Source: a virus
Virus record (IMG/VR): IMGVR_UViG_3300049846_000900
Location: 1-32,138 of that record
DNA: 32,138 nucleotides
Direction: 5' to 3' (one strand)
Shown: one piece after another, positions 1 through 5,110 of the stretch
How the letters are laid out: each line of letters starts with the position of its first letter
How positions within the stretch are numbered: position 1 is the first letter of the stretch
Program-made: the position numbers and the translations under genes
The notes under the pieces: model-generated
What the model saw: the letters and a program-made list of their open reading frames with translations, nothing else
Database searches by the model: none
What the model was told of the DNA's origin: nothing

Positions 1-142
1 CGATGAGAATTATGATTCGCGTCGTGTTTATGAAGAACTTCTTGCAGAGGTTCAGTCTCTTTCTAAGTATTATGAGGAGAAGCATAAAAAAGTCTCTAGA
101 CTTTATGATCTTCTGTTGGGACATCGCCCAGTAGATCTCTAA
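1..142 (+). CDS. 3' end of an unidentified gene (partial)
   Basis: An open frame enters from the left edge (codons in phase from base 2) and stops at TAA 140-142, leaving 46 visible residues. They are charged and helix-prone, rich in E, K and Y, and end in HRPVDL. No family can be assigned from this tail. It ends 11 bases before the first tRNA, and a CTAAATA box overlaps its stop codon. Confidence 0.6.
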   Translation, partial: DENYDSRRVYEELLAEVQSLSKYYEEKHKKVSRLYDLLLGHRPVDL

Positions 143-145
143 ATA
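138..145 (+). promoter_or_regulatory. Late-promoter-like box TCTAAATA before tRNA-Val
   Basis: TCTAAATA resembles the T4 late promoter TATAAATA. It ends 8 bases before the tRNA 5' end and overlaps the stop of the preceding gene. The same CTAAATA core recurs in this window before several genes (near 3673, 6002, 12033 and 23823). Confidence 0.35.
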
Positions 146-153
146 TACAAAAT

Positions 154-225
154 GGGCGATTAACTCAGTGGTAGAGTGGCCTCCTTACAAGTGGTAAGTC
201 ACTGGTTCGAATCCAGTATCGCCCA
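154..225 (+). tRNA. tRNA-Val (UAC)
   Basis: 72-nt cloverleaf. The acceptor GGGCGAT pairs with ATCGCCC and the discriminator is A225; CCA is not encoded. The D stem is ACTC/GAGT, the anticodon loop CTTACAA carries UAC at 186-188, and the T arm is ACTGG-TTCGAAT-CCAGT. The anticodon stem has one U-U mismatch (182/192). It reads GUA codons. The acceptor and D arm look like cyanobacterial tRNA-Val, consistent with host origin. Confidence 0.9.
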
Positions 226-231
226 TGTTTA

Positions 232-239
232 CATAAATA
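232..239 (+). promoter_or_regulatory. Late-promoter-like box CATAAATA before dps-like gene
   Basis: CATAAATA fits the T4-like NATAAATA late box and lies 14 bases upstream of the ATG at 254, downstream of the tRNA. It suggests late transcription of the Dps-like gene. Confidence 0.45.
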
Positions 240-253
240 CTAAAAAAAGTATC

Positions 254-691
254 ATGGAAACACTCTATAAACTTCTGAGTGACACTCAAGCGTCACTCTT
301 TTTGCTATTTCAGAAAACTTGGGTTTATCACTGGCATGTTGTTGGACCTGATTTTAAGCAAATTCATGACCTTTTTGGAGAGCAATATAATGATCTTCAG
401 GAAGAAATTGATAGAATCTCAGAGCACATGAGATTCTTGGGCATTAAACCAATCAGTTCTCTTTCAAGAGTTTTGGAAGTGTCTGGCGTTTCTGAAGCAA
501 AAACCAATATTTCCGCAATGGAAATGATTCGCGATCTTCTAGAGGATCATAAAAAGATTGTATCTATGTTAGATGCCGCTGCAAATGAGGCAGATAATCA
601 AAAATCTAGAGGAACTGTGAATCTTCTTGATGATTTAAATGAGGCGCATGGCAAAGTTATTTGGATGCTCAAATCATTTGGTGATGTATAA
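254..691 (+). CDS. dps: Dps-like ferritin (DNA protection during starvation)
   Basis: 145 residues, close to the usual Dps length. The start at 254 is chosen because the in-frame upstream extension would run back into the tRNA. Dps proteins form 12-mer shells that oxidise and store iron with peroxide and often bind DNA. The Dps signature is clear: YHWHVVGPDF followed by IHDLFGEQYNDL. Expected ferroxidase ligands are present at H26, H38, D53 and E57. The residue four past H38, usually acidic, is G42, with E43 beside it, so iron chemistry may be altered. The C-terminal part (DLLEDHKKIVSMLDAA) matches the fourth helix region. In an infected cyanobacterium it could buffer iron or peroxide. The family is confident; activity and role are inferred. 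Confidence 0.85.
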   Translation: METLYKLLSDTQASLFLLFQKTWVYHWHVVGPDFKQIHDLFGEQYNDLQEEIDRISEHMRFLGIKPISSLSRVLEVSGVSEAKTNISAMEMIRDLLEDHKKIVSMLDAAANEADNQKSRGTVNLLDDLNEAHGKVIWMLKSFGDV

Positions 692-694
692 ATA
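687..694 (+). promoter_or_regulatory. T4-type late promoter box TATAAATA
   Basis: An exact match to the T4 late consensus TATAAATA, overlapping the stop codon of the Dps-like gene and 22 bases before the ATG at 717. Confidence 0.55.
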
Positions 695-716
695 AGTAGT
701 TAAACATAATGGGACC

Positions 717-965
717 ATGAGAGTTAGATGTAAGGCGTGTAATAGGGAAATAGAAAATTATCTATCAAGACCTATTTCGTGTGGTTGTGATAATATGACA
801 ACAATTGCACAGGATAAAATTTCAGCAGTTGACTTGAGCAAGGTGGTTATGATAAACTCACCACATGCCGCAAAGAAGAGCGGTGTTTTATCGAATGAAG
901 ATCTTGCATATCAGGAATCAAGAAGACAACGAAAAGTTAAGAGACTTGACTTCGAAGTTCGTTGA
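717..965 (+). CDS. Small Cys-rich protein, probable zinc ribbon
   Basis: 82 residues. The N-terminus has two close cysteine pairs, C5-x2-C8 and C22-x-C24, a spacing suited to one zinc site (treble-clef or ribbon-like knuckle). The C-terminal half is very basic (SRRQRKVKRLDFEVR), which would suit nucleic-acid or ribosome binding. A late-type box precedes it and its stop lies 10 bases before tRNA-Ser. The family is not recognised and the function unknown. Confidence 0.7.
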   Translation: MRVRCKACNREIENYLSRPISCGCDNMTTIAQDKISAVDLSKVVMINSPHAAKKSGVLSNEDLAYQESRRQRKVKRLDFEVR

Positions 966-975
966 CATTATAATT

Positions 976-1058
976 GGAGAGGGTCCGGTTGGTCGAGGAC
1001 ACCGCCTTGAAAGCGGCTGGGTGTTAAAGCTTCGCAGGTTCGATTCCTGTTCTCTCCG
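976..1058 (+). tRNA. tRNA-Ser (UGA)
   Basis: 83-nt class II cloverleaf. The acceptor GGAGAGG pairs with TCTCTCC (one G-U), discriminator G1058. The anticodon loop CTTGAAA carries UGA at 1008-1010, the variable arm is long (from about 1018), and the T arm is GCAGG-TTCGATT-CCTGT. It reads UCA codons. CCA is not encoded. Confidence 0.92.
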
Positions 1059-1078
1059 TTGTCCTTTAGGATAATTAA

Positions 1079-1231
1079 ATGGATTCACATACTCTAGAAA
1101 ATTGGAAAAAGGTTAAGGAGGCTATGGAAGCTTCTGGAAATACCAATAACATGTTCTACACAAGAGCGTGTGCAATTCTAAAGTCCGGGAAGGACCCATT
1201 AGAAAATATTCTTGATAAAAAGTTTCTGTAA
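1079..1231 (+). CDS. Small hypothetical protein (50 aa)
   Basis: ATG 1079 to TAA 1231, 50 residues, starting MDSHTLENWKKVKEAMEASG and ending LENILDKKFL. It is a soluble, charged, helical-looking protein without a recognised motif. It lies 20 bases after tRNA-Ser, and the next small gene begins within about 7-13 bases, suggesting a shared transcript. Coding status rests on position, clean start and stop, and the dense packing of the region. Function unknown. Confidence 0.6.
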   Translation: MDSHTLENWKKVKEAMEASGNTNNMFYTRACAILKSGKDPLENILDKKFL

Positions 1232-1237
1232 TTGGTA

Positions 1238-1420
1238 ATGATCATGAATGATGGTGAGAAAAGTGAAATTCAAGAAATGATTGATAGGTCCATCGATAAA
1301 GCGATGGCGAAACACAATCGAACAGCAACTTTTATTAGTTCTGTGCTTGGAACAACCGTCCTTGCGTTTTATACTCACGGATTGATTACCGTTGTAAACG
1401 CCATGAGGCACGGAATGTGA
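1238..1420 (+). CDS. Small membrane protein (60 aa)
   Basis: Two ATGs are possible (1238 and 1244). A TTG at 1232 is also in frame but less likely, and no strong ribosome-binding site decides. The first half is charged (EKSEIQEMIDRSIDKAMAKH). The second half is one hydrophobic segment of about 25 residues (FISSVLGTTVLAFYTHGLITVV), giving a single-pass topology. Its stop overlaps the GTG start of the next membrane protein, so the two are probably translationally coupled. Function unknown. Confidence 0.6.
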   Translation: MIMNDGEKSEIQEMIDRSIDKAMAKHNRTATFISSVLGTTVLAFYTHGLITVVNAMRHGM

Positions 1421-1695
1421 TTCCCATCATCTTTCTGGTATTATTCCTTGTGATCCTCAGTATGGTCATTCATGGAATTATTGTCATGAAAGAAACTCAC
1501 GGATACATCAAGTGTCCAGAGTATAAAATACACCCGGAGATGCGTGGAGTTAAAGCAGGAGAAGAATTGATTGTGATGAAGCTAGAAGATGATGACCTAA
1601 AGGAATTGCAAGATAGAATTCTAAAGCAAAAGATGGAAGAGTTGTTTGAAGAACCTTCCACTTATGAAGATGAACTTGATGATGAGGGGTATTAG
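1417..1695 (+). CDS. Single-pass membrane protein with acidic tail
   Basis: 92 residues from GTG 1417, overlapping the previous stop by 4 bases (GTGA). The N-terminus is a strong transmembrane helix (residues 2-24, IPIIFLVLFLVILSMVIHGI). After it comes a soluble region ending in a very acidic stretch (EDELDDEGY). No known domain is recognised. Together with the preceding gene it forms a coupled pair of small membrane proteins directly before gnd. Confidence 0.65.
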   Translation: MIPIIFLVLFLVILSMVIHGIIVMKETHGYIKCPEYKIHPEMRGVKAGEELIVMKLEDDDLKELQDRILKQKMEELFEEPSTYEDELDDEGY

Positions 1696-1696
1696 T

Positions 1697-2749
1697 ATGA
1701 AAGTTGGAATGATTGGTCTTGGTCGTATGGGTGAAGGAATGTCCCGTAGGATTATTGCCCGCTCAAAGCGACTGATGCAAGAATCTGGTGAAAATATTTC
1801 TGTGTGGGGATATCGCAGGAATTATGAGGCGGCATGTGAAGCATATGAAAATGGATATGTGAGTGGTGTCGTTACAAGTATTGAGCAACTAACAAAGGTT
1901 CTTTCTGGTGAGGAAAGATCTGTTTATATGCTGGTGGTTCCGGCAGAAACTGTGGAGGACACGCTGAATGAATTACTACCATTTTGTCGCCGTGGAGATA
2001 TTATTATTGATCATGGCAATAGCAATTTTAAGGAGAGCCGCCGTAGAGCAGAAAGGCTTCATGATCAGTATGGCATCGAATATATTGACTGTGGTACTTC
2101 TGGTGGTGTGTACGGTATGGAGCGTGGATACTGTCTTATGGTTGGAGGCAGAAATTCTGCAGTCTCCTATTGTAGCCCCATCTTCAACGCGCTCGCCCCA
2201 GACATCAGTACCGCACCGCGCACCGATTATGGCTCAGATATAACTTCAGCAGAACTTGGGTGGTTGCATTGTGGCGAACCTGGGGCAGGCCATTTCGTGA
2301 AAATGGTTCATAACGGAATTGAATATGGAATCATGCAAGCATACGCTGAAGGATTTAATATTCTGCATAACGCAAATCTTGGGTCGCAGTATGTCAGAGA
2401 AGGTGATGCAGAAGTTGCTCCTATGGCGGATCCGGAGAGTTATCAATATGATATTGATGTTGCTGAAGTGGCTGAGCTTTGGCGTCGCGGTAGTGTTGTT
2501 GGTAGCTGGTTACTTGACCTTACCGCTGCTGTTCTTCGCCGGGATGGTGGACTTGAATCATTCGATGGAGGGGTTTCCGACAGCGGTGAGGGTCGTTGGA
2601 CTGTTTCTGCCGCTGTGGACCTTGGGGTTCCCGCTCCTGTCCTTTCTAGTGCGTTATTTGCGCGGTTTGAGAGTCGCAGGTTAGGGAATTTCGCAAATCG
2701 TGTTCTGAATGGAATGCGATACATGTTTGGTGGGCATCACGTTCGCTAA
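1697..2749 (+). CDS. gnd: 6-phosphogluconate dehydrogenase (decarboxylating)
   Basis: 350 residues from ATG 1697, one base after the previous stop, with a GAGG ribosome-binding site about 10 bases upstream. The enzyme oxidises 6-phosphogluconate to ribulose 5-phosphate, making NAD(P)H and a pentose for nucleotides. The Rossmann motif GLGRMG is at residues 7-12. It is followed by the substrate signatures DHGNSNFKESRRRAERL, DCGTSGGVYGMERG and the catalytic-helix segment GHFVKMVHNGIEYGIMQAYAEG. Length fits the short bacterial form rather than the ~470-residue form. Pentose-phosphate genes are recurrent host-derived genes in marine cyanophages, where they are thought to redirect carbon to nucleotide synthesis. 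Confidence 0.93.
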   Translation: MKVGMIGLGRMGEGMSRRIIARSKRLMQESGENISVWGYRRNYEAACEAYENGYVSGVVTSIEQLTKVLSGEERSVYMLVVPAETVEDTLNELLPFCRRGDIIIDHGNSNFKESRRRAERLHDQYGIEYIDCGTSGGVYGMERGYCLMVGGRNSAVSYCSPIFNALAPDISTAPRTDYGSDITSAELGWLHCGEPGAGHFVKMVHNGIEYGIMQAYAEGFNILHNANLGSQYVREGDAEVAPMADPESYQYDIDVAEVAELWRRGSVVGSWLLDLTAAVLRRDGGLESFDGGVSDSGEGRWTVSAAVDLGVPAPVLSSALFARFESRRLGNFANRVLNGMRYMFGGHHVR

Positions 2750-2761
2750 ACTCCCTGTGCC

Positions 2762-2806
2762 GGTGGGGGAACTGTCCATTAAAACCCCCCACCTTCATAC
2801 GGGTGG
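2762..2806 (+). promoter_or_regulatory. Two mutually exclusive RNA hairpins before a strong RBS
   Basis: GGTGGGGG (2762-2769) pairs perfectly with CCCCCACC (2786-2793), 8 bp with a 16-nt loop. The same CCACC (2789-2793) can instead pair with GGTGG (2802-2806) with an 8-nt loop. There is no U-run, so it is not a standard terminator. A near-perfect ribosome-binding site, AAGGAGGT (2826-2833), follows before ATG 2842. The arrangement resembles a switchable leader or an RNA-processing site; this is inference. Confidence 0.4.
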
Positions 2807-2841
2807 ATATGATGTAAGTATCGGAAAGGAGGTCACTACTC

Positions 2842-3003
2842 ATGCATCTGGTTCAATTGTTCGTTAGGAGTGTGATGCAAAACTCCGTTGCTTTGGGAGT
2901 TATGGGCACTCTATTGGTCTTTGTTCCTATTCTGGGAATTTGGGCAATTCACAAATACAACTGGCAACACTGGGCACCGCTTGATAAATATAATCATAAG
3001 TGA
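2842..3003 (+). CDS. Small membrane protein (53 aa)
   Basis: ATG 2842 is preceded by an excellent Shine-Dalgarno (AAGGAGGT, 8 bases upstream). The 53-residue product has one hydrophobic span at residues 15-36 (SVALGVMGTLLVFVPILGIWAI) and a short tail rich in W, K and H. The strong ribosome-binding site and the complex leader make it a convincing gene despite its size. A late-type box (GATAAATA, 2983-2990) lies inside its 3' end. Function unknown. Confidence 0.65.
   Translation: MHLVQLFVRSVMQNSVALGVMGTLLVFVPILGIWAIHKYNWQHWAPLDKYNHK
2983..2990 (+). promoter_or_regulatory. Late-promoter-like box GATAAATA
   Basis: NATAAATA-type box 26 bases upstream of ATG 3017, embedded in the end of the preceding small gene. 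Confidence 0.45.
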
Positions 3004-3016
3004 CCAGAGAACAGAG

Positions 3017-3271
3017 ATGCTTACTTTCAGAGAGTTTTATGAGATCTGCGAGGGCAAAAAACCCGGCATTCCTCCACATGCAGTTCCTGGAACTTATAGT
3101 GAAGTGGATGGTGTTAGGACTTATACTCTTCAGTCTGCTACTGCACCTGTTGGACAGAAACCAACTAAAAAGGAAATTAAAAAACTTGTGTTAGATCGCA
3201 GTGGTGGCAAAGCAGTCAAGCAAGAACTGAATCGCAGACAGAAGGAACTTGACAAGAAAAACAAGAAGTAG
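3017..3271 (+). CDS. Small basic hypothetical protein
   Basis: 84 residues from ATG 3017; an in-frame upstream extension overlaps the preceding gene and is rejected because the late box sits just before 3017. It begins MLTFREFYEICEGKKPGIPP and has a strongly basic C-terminus (residues 60-84, many K and R, ending KKNKK). No domain is recognised. Its 3' end contains the promoter of the following tRNA-Pro gene. Confidence 0.65.
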   Translation: MLTFREFYEICEGKKPGIPPHAVPGTYSEVDGVRTYTLQSATAPVGQKPTKKEIKKLVLDRSGGKAVKQELNRRQKELDKKNKK

Positions 3272-3277
3272 TATGAT
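3249..3277 (+). promoter_or_regulatory. Consensus sigma70-type promoter for tRNA-Pro
   Basis: TTGACA (3249-3254), 17-base spacer, TATGAT (3272-3277). Transcription would start near 3284, two bases before the tRNA, which is well placed. The -35 and spacer are inside the preceding gene. Confidence 0.65.
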
Positions 3278-3285
3278 GTGAATAA

Positions 3286-3362
3286 CGGAATGTAGCTCAG
3301 TTTGGTAGAGCACTGCTTTTGGGAAGCAGGGGTCGCAGGTTCGAATCCTGTCATTCCGACCA
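3286..3362 (+). tRNA. tRNA-Pro (UGG), with encoded CCA
   Basis: The acceptor CGGAATG pairs with CATTCCG, discriminator A3359, and CCA is encoded at 3360-3362, unlike the neighbouring tRNAs. The anticodon loop TTTGGGA carries UGG (3320-3322) on a perfect CTGCT/AGCAG stem. The T arm is GCAGG-TTCGAAT-CCTGT. It reads CCA codons. Confidence 0.93.
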
Positions 3363-3383
3363 CTTAACTCTTTATCTTTTTAA

Positions 3384-3557
3384 ATGGAAACCTATTCTGT
3401 TGACGAATTCCTTGAACGTTGGGATGAAATGATGGATCGAGTTGAAACAGGAGAGACTATTGGAATTCTTGATAATACTGGCAAAACAGCAGTAATGGTG
3501 CCAGTAACTGATGAATTTCTGCGAATACATACGGTAGATAATACTGATGCACAATAG
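3384..3557 (+). CDS. Phd/YefM antitoxin-like mini-protein
   Basis: 57 residues, ATG 3384 to TAG 3557, lying between two tRNA genes. The layout matches the N-terminal DNA-binding fold of Phd/YefM antitoxins: Y-S-V-D-E-F near the start (residues 4-9), an amphipathic helix, the V-E-T-G-E turn (20-24), a short strand, then the T-A-V-M-V-P-V strand (35-41). The C-terminal toxin-binding tail of typical antitoxins (about 80 aa) is nearly absent, and no toxin gene is adjacent. It could be an autonomous repressor or an anti-toxin decoy. The similarity is by eye; moderate confidence. Confidence 0.5.
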   Translation: METYSVDEFLERWDEMMDRVETGETIGILDNTGKTAVMVPVTDEFLRIHTVDNTDAQ

Positions 3558-3566
3558 TGCTTTTAT

Positions 3567-3657
3567 GGGGGTATAGTTCAACGGTAGAACAGCGGCCTTA
3601 TAATCCGTATTAGCGCCAGATTAGCGCGAGGTCTGGGTTCGAATCCCAGTATCCCTA
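3567..3657 (+). tRNA. Probable tRNA-Ile (UAU) with unusual insertion
   Basis: The acceptor GGGGGTA pairs with TATCCCT (two G-U pairs), the D arm is GTTC/GAAC, and the anticodon loop CTTATAA gives UAU (3599-3601). The T arm is a perfect CTGGG-TTCGAAT-CCCAG. The variable region is 24 nt: a normal five-base GAGGT preceded by 19 extra bases made of two copies of ATTAGCGC spaced 11 bases apart, able to fold as a GCGC/GCGC stem. Isoleucine tRNAs normally lack a long variable arm. The anticodon stem has one mismatch. It would read AUA if functional. Confidence 0.65.
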
Positions 3658-3671
3658 TAACTTATAATTTT

Positions 3672-3679
3672 TCTAAATA
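3672..3679 (+). promoter_or_regulatory. Late-promoter-like box TCTAAATA
   Basis: CTAAATA-type box 26 bases before the HNH endonuclease start. Confidence 0.3.
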
Positions 3680-3705
3680 GTTATGTAGATATTCATAACA
3701 CCATT

Positions 3706-4149
3706 ATGTTTAAACTAATTTCAACTTGTAAGGGTTGTGGATGTGAAATTGTTAATGAGAGAGAAACTAAAGGTCGCCTCAAAACTTGGTGTAGCGATAA
3801 ATGTAGACATCAATGGCGTTATCAAAACGATCCAAAATACAAAACAAGTCAACAACAAAGAAATACCTATGATAGGCAAAAGAGAGTTGCCTATGAGAGA
3901 AAGTGGTCAGCGATACAATCAAAAGGTGGAAAGTGTCAACAATGTGGTGAAAGCAGACCAGCAATGCTATGCTTCCATCACAGAGACCCATCAGAGAAAA
4001 AAATTAGACTGGATTCTAGAACATTTAGTAATACAAAACTCAAATTACTCCTAGAAGAAGTTGACAAATGCGACCTTCTATGTCATAATTGTCATCAAGA
4101 ACTCCACAACGCTGATGGGTGGAAAGAGTTCTTTAATAAGCAGGTTTAG
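3706..4149 (+). CDS. HNH endonuclease (homing-type), ends inside a tRNA
   Basis: 147 residues. The N-terminal zinc knuckle has CKGCGCEI and WCSDKCRHQW (residues about 8-37). A basic linker follows, then the HNH core: KCQQCG, CFHHRDP and CDLLCHNCHQELH, which supply the metal-binding and catalytic histidines and the structural cysteines. Such enzymes are mobile in T4-like phages and cut intron-less or tRNA-adjacent sites. The final codons read into the next tRNA: the TAG stop (4147-4149) consists of tRNA bases 8-10, so the gene overlaps the tRNA by 10 bases. This suggests insertion of the endonuclease beside a tRNA target. Confidence 0.88.
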   Translation: MFKLISTCKGCGCEIVNERETKGRLKTWCSDKCRHQWRYQNDPKYKTSQQQRNTYDRQKRVAYERKWSAIQSKGGKCQQCGESRPAMLCFHHRDPSEKKIRLDSRTFSNTKLKLLLEEVDKCDLLCHNCHQELHNADGWKEFFNKQV

Positions 4150-4214
4150 CCATCTGGTAGAAGGCAGCGTTCTCATAAAGCGCCATCAGGAGAGTTCGAT
4201 CCTCTCAACCTGCA
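4140..4214 (+). tRNA. tRNA with CAU anticodon (Met, or Ile after lysidine modification)
   Basis: 75 nt. The acceptor GCAGGTT pairs perfectly with AACCTGC, discriminator A4214. The anticodon stem is GCGTT/AGCGC with loop CTCATAA (CAU, 4174-4176), and the T arm is GAGAG-TTCGATC-CTCTC. CAU can mean elongator Met or, after tilS modification, Ile reading AUA; sequence alone does not decide. The first 10 bases overlap the HNH coding sequence. Confidence 0.85.
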
Positions 4215-4243
4215 TTGACCATTAGCACTCTTTGAGTTATAAT
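4215..4243 (+). promoter_or_regulatory. Consensus sigma70-type promoter inside a dyad
   Basis: TTGACC (4215-4220), 17-base spacer, perfect TATAAT (4238-4243). The start would be near 4250, six bases before tRNA-Leu. GACCATTA (4217-4224) is the exact inverse complement of TAATGGTC (4240-4247), so the -35 and -10 hexamers lie in an 8-bp inverted repeat. Confidence 0.7.
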
Positions 4244-4255
4244 GGTCCCATACAT

Positions 4256-4328
4256 GCCCGTGTAGCCCAGCGGAAGAGGCAGAAGACTTAAAATCTTTTC
4301 AGGGTCGGTTCGAATCCGACCACGGGTA
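4256..4328 (+). tRNA. tRNA-Leu (UAA) with class I body
   Basis: 73 nt. The acceptor GCCCGTG pairs with CACGGGT (first pair G-U), discriminator A4328. The anticodon stem is GAAGA/TCTTT with loop CTTAAAA (UAA, 4289-4291), and the T arm is GTCGG-TTCGAAT-CCGAC. The variable loop is only five bases (TCAGG), whereas bacterial leucine tRNAs have a long variable arm. The anticodon reads UUA. Confidence 0.8.
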
Positions 4329-4330
4329 TA

Positions 4331-4350
4331 GGACAGATCACAAACTGTCC
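4331..4350 (+). other. Hairpin between tRNA-Leu and an early promoter
   Basis: GGACAG (4331-4336) pairs with CTGTCC (4345-4350) around an 8-base loop. No U-run follows, so it is more likely a tRNA 3'-processing or partial termination structure than an intrinsic terminator. Confidence 0.4.
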
Positions 4351-4357
4351 CACACAC

Positions 4358-4386
4358 TTGACTTCATTCAGTCAAGCACCTATAAT
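4358..4386 (+). promoter_or_regulatory. Consensus early promoter with dyad at the -35
   Basis: TTGACT (4358-4363), 17-base spacer, perfect TATAAT (4381-4386). CTTGACT (4357-4363) is mirrored as AGTCAAG (4370-4376), a 7-bp inverted repeat around six bases, which could be an operator. It would drive the run of small genes starting at 4410. Confidence 0.75.
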
Positions 4387-4409
4387 AAAAAGGTAATCAA
4401 TTATTAGAC

Positions 4410-4625
4410 ATGACCATCGTTTCTAAATTCAAGAAAGACCTGCAAACCCTTCGAGGTGCTGCAAACGGTGACTTTTATCTTGATGTAAAGAATCCAAAAC
4501 TTTATAAAAAGGTCCGTCGTTATTATGAAAATGAAGGTGTAGTTTTTTCTGGTGATCCTTTGGATGACTATGAAATGCTCATGGAATATGTTTATCAGGA
4601 CCTTGAATCTCTGGAAGTCGCATGA
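4410..4625 (+). CDS. Small hypothetical protein, first gene after early promoter
   Basis: 71 residues, starting MTIVSKFKKDLQTLRGAANG, mixed charge, aromatic-rich middle (LYKKVRRYYENEG) and acidic C-terminus. It lies 24 bases after a consensus -10, so it is likely expressed early. It overlaps the next gene by 4 bases (ATGA). No family is recognised. Confidence 0.75.
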   Translation: MTIVSKFKKDLQTLRGAANGDFYLDVKNPKLYKKVRRYYENEGVVFSGDPLDDYEMLMEYVYQDLESLEVA

Positions 4626-4855
4626 AACCAAAAGTTCTTCTTGAGCGTGATGGATACAGATTCGTTGAATGTGGCATCCTAGAAATCAACGGTAAACCTG
4701 ATTATCGTATGCAAAAGCAGGATTATTATACGAAGCGTTGGAGAGACATTTACCTTTTTGATAATCAACTTCAATGTCTTACCGCAATGGAAGATGATCA
4801 GTATGCTCGTTGGTTGGATCCAGATAGGGTTCCCTGTTATGTAAAAGACGACTGA
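4622..4855 (+). CDS. Small hypothetical protein (77 aa)
   Basis: Starts within the stop codon of the previous gene (ATGA overlap), indicating translational coupling. It is a soluble, aromatic-rich protein (YTKRWRDIYLFDNQLQ in the middle, DPDRVPCYVKDD at the end). No motif is recognised. It is part of the early transcript led by the promoter at 4358-4386. Confidence 0.75.
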   Translation: MKPKVLLERDGYRFVECGILEINGKPDYRMQKQDYYTKRWRDIYLFDNQLQCLTAMEDDQYARWLDPDRVPCYVKDD

Positions 4856-4869
4856 ATCTCAAGAATGTC

Positions 4870-5109
4870 ATGAAAAACTTAATACTGCATCGTCCAACAT
4901 TTTGGCGTTATGTAGGAAATCTATTCTTAATAATTGGATATGTTATTCTTTTATGGGGGGACATCACCTTTGGTTTATGTGTTAAACTTATTGGTGGACT
5001 TTTGGTTTTACCATCTCTCTATTATCTTAAAATGTGGGATGCTTTGGCTTTGTGTGGGTTTTTCACCGCAATTGAATTGGGCAAACTTTATGATTTATTA
5101 GGACCCTAA
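4870..5109 (+). CDS. Small polytopic membrane protein
   Basis: 79 residues from ATG 4870 (the ATG at 4864 is followed at once by a stop in its frame). The protein is hydrophobic throughout, with three likely membrane spans (about residues 12-30, 32-52 and 55-72). No family is recognised. It lies one base before the Nudix gene and in the same transcript. Confidence 0.65.
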   Translation: MKNLILHRPTFWRYVGNLFLIIGYVILLWGDITFGLCVKLIGGLLVLPSLYYLKMWDALALCGFFTAIELGKLYDLLGP

Positions 5110-5110
5110 A

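Noticed and set aside
176-253. N-terminal extension of the Dps-like protein
   Set aside because: It would be translated from inside tRNA-Val; the ATG at 254 gives the normal Dps length.
946-974. TTGACT-17-TATAAT promoter just before tRNA-Ser
   Set aside because: The -10 ends one base before the tRNA, so transcription would start about 5 bases inside it and could not yield the full tRNA. It may serve genes further downstream, but it may be chance; not listed as a promoter.
2246-2724. Long minus-strand open frames inside gnd
   Set aside because: Antisense shadows of a well-conserved coding frame, without ribosome-binding sites or known motifs.
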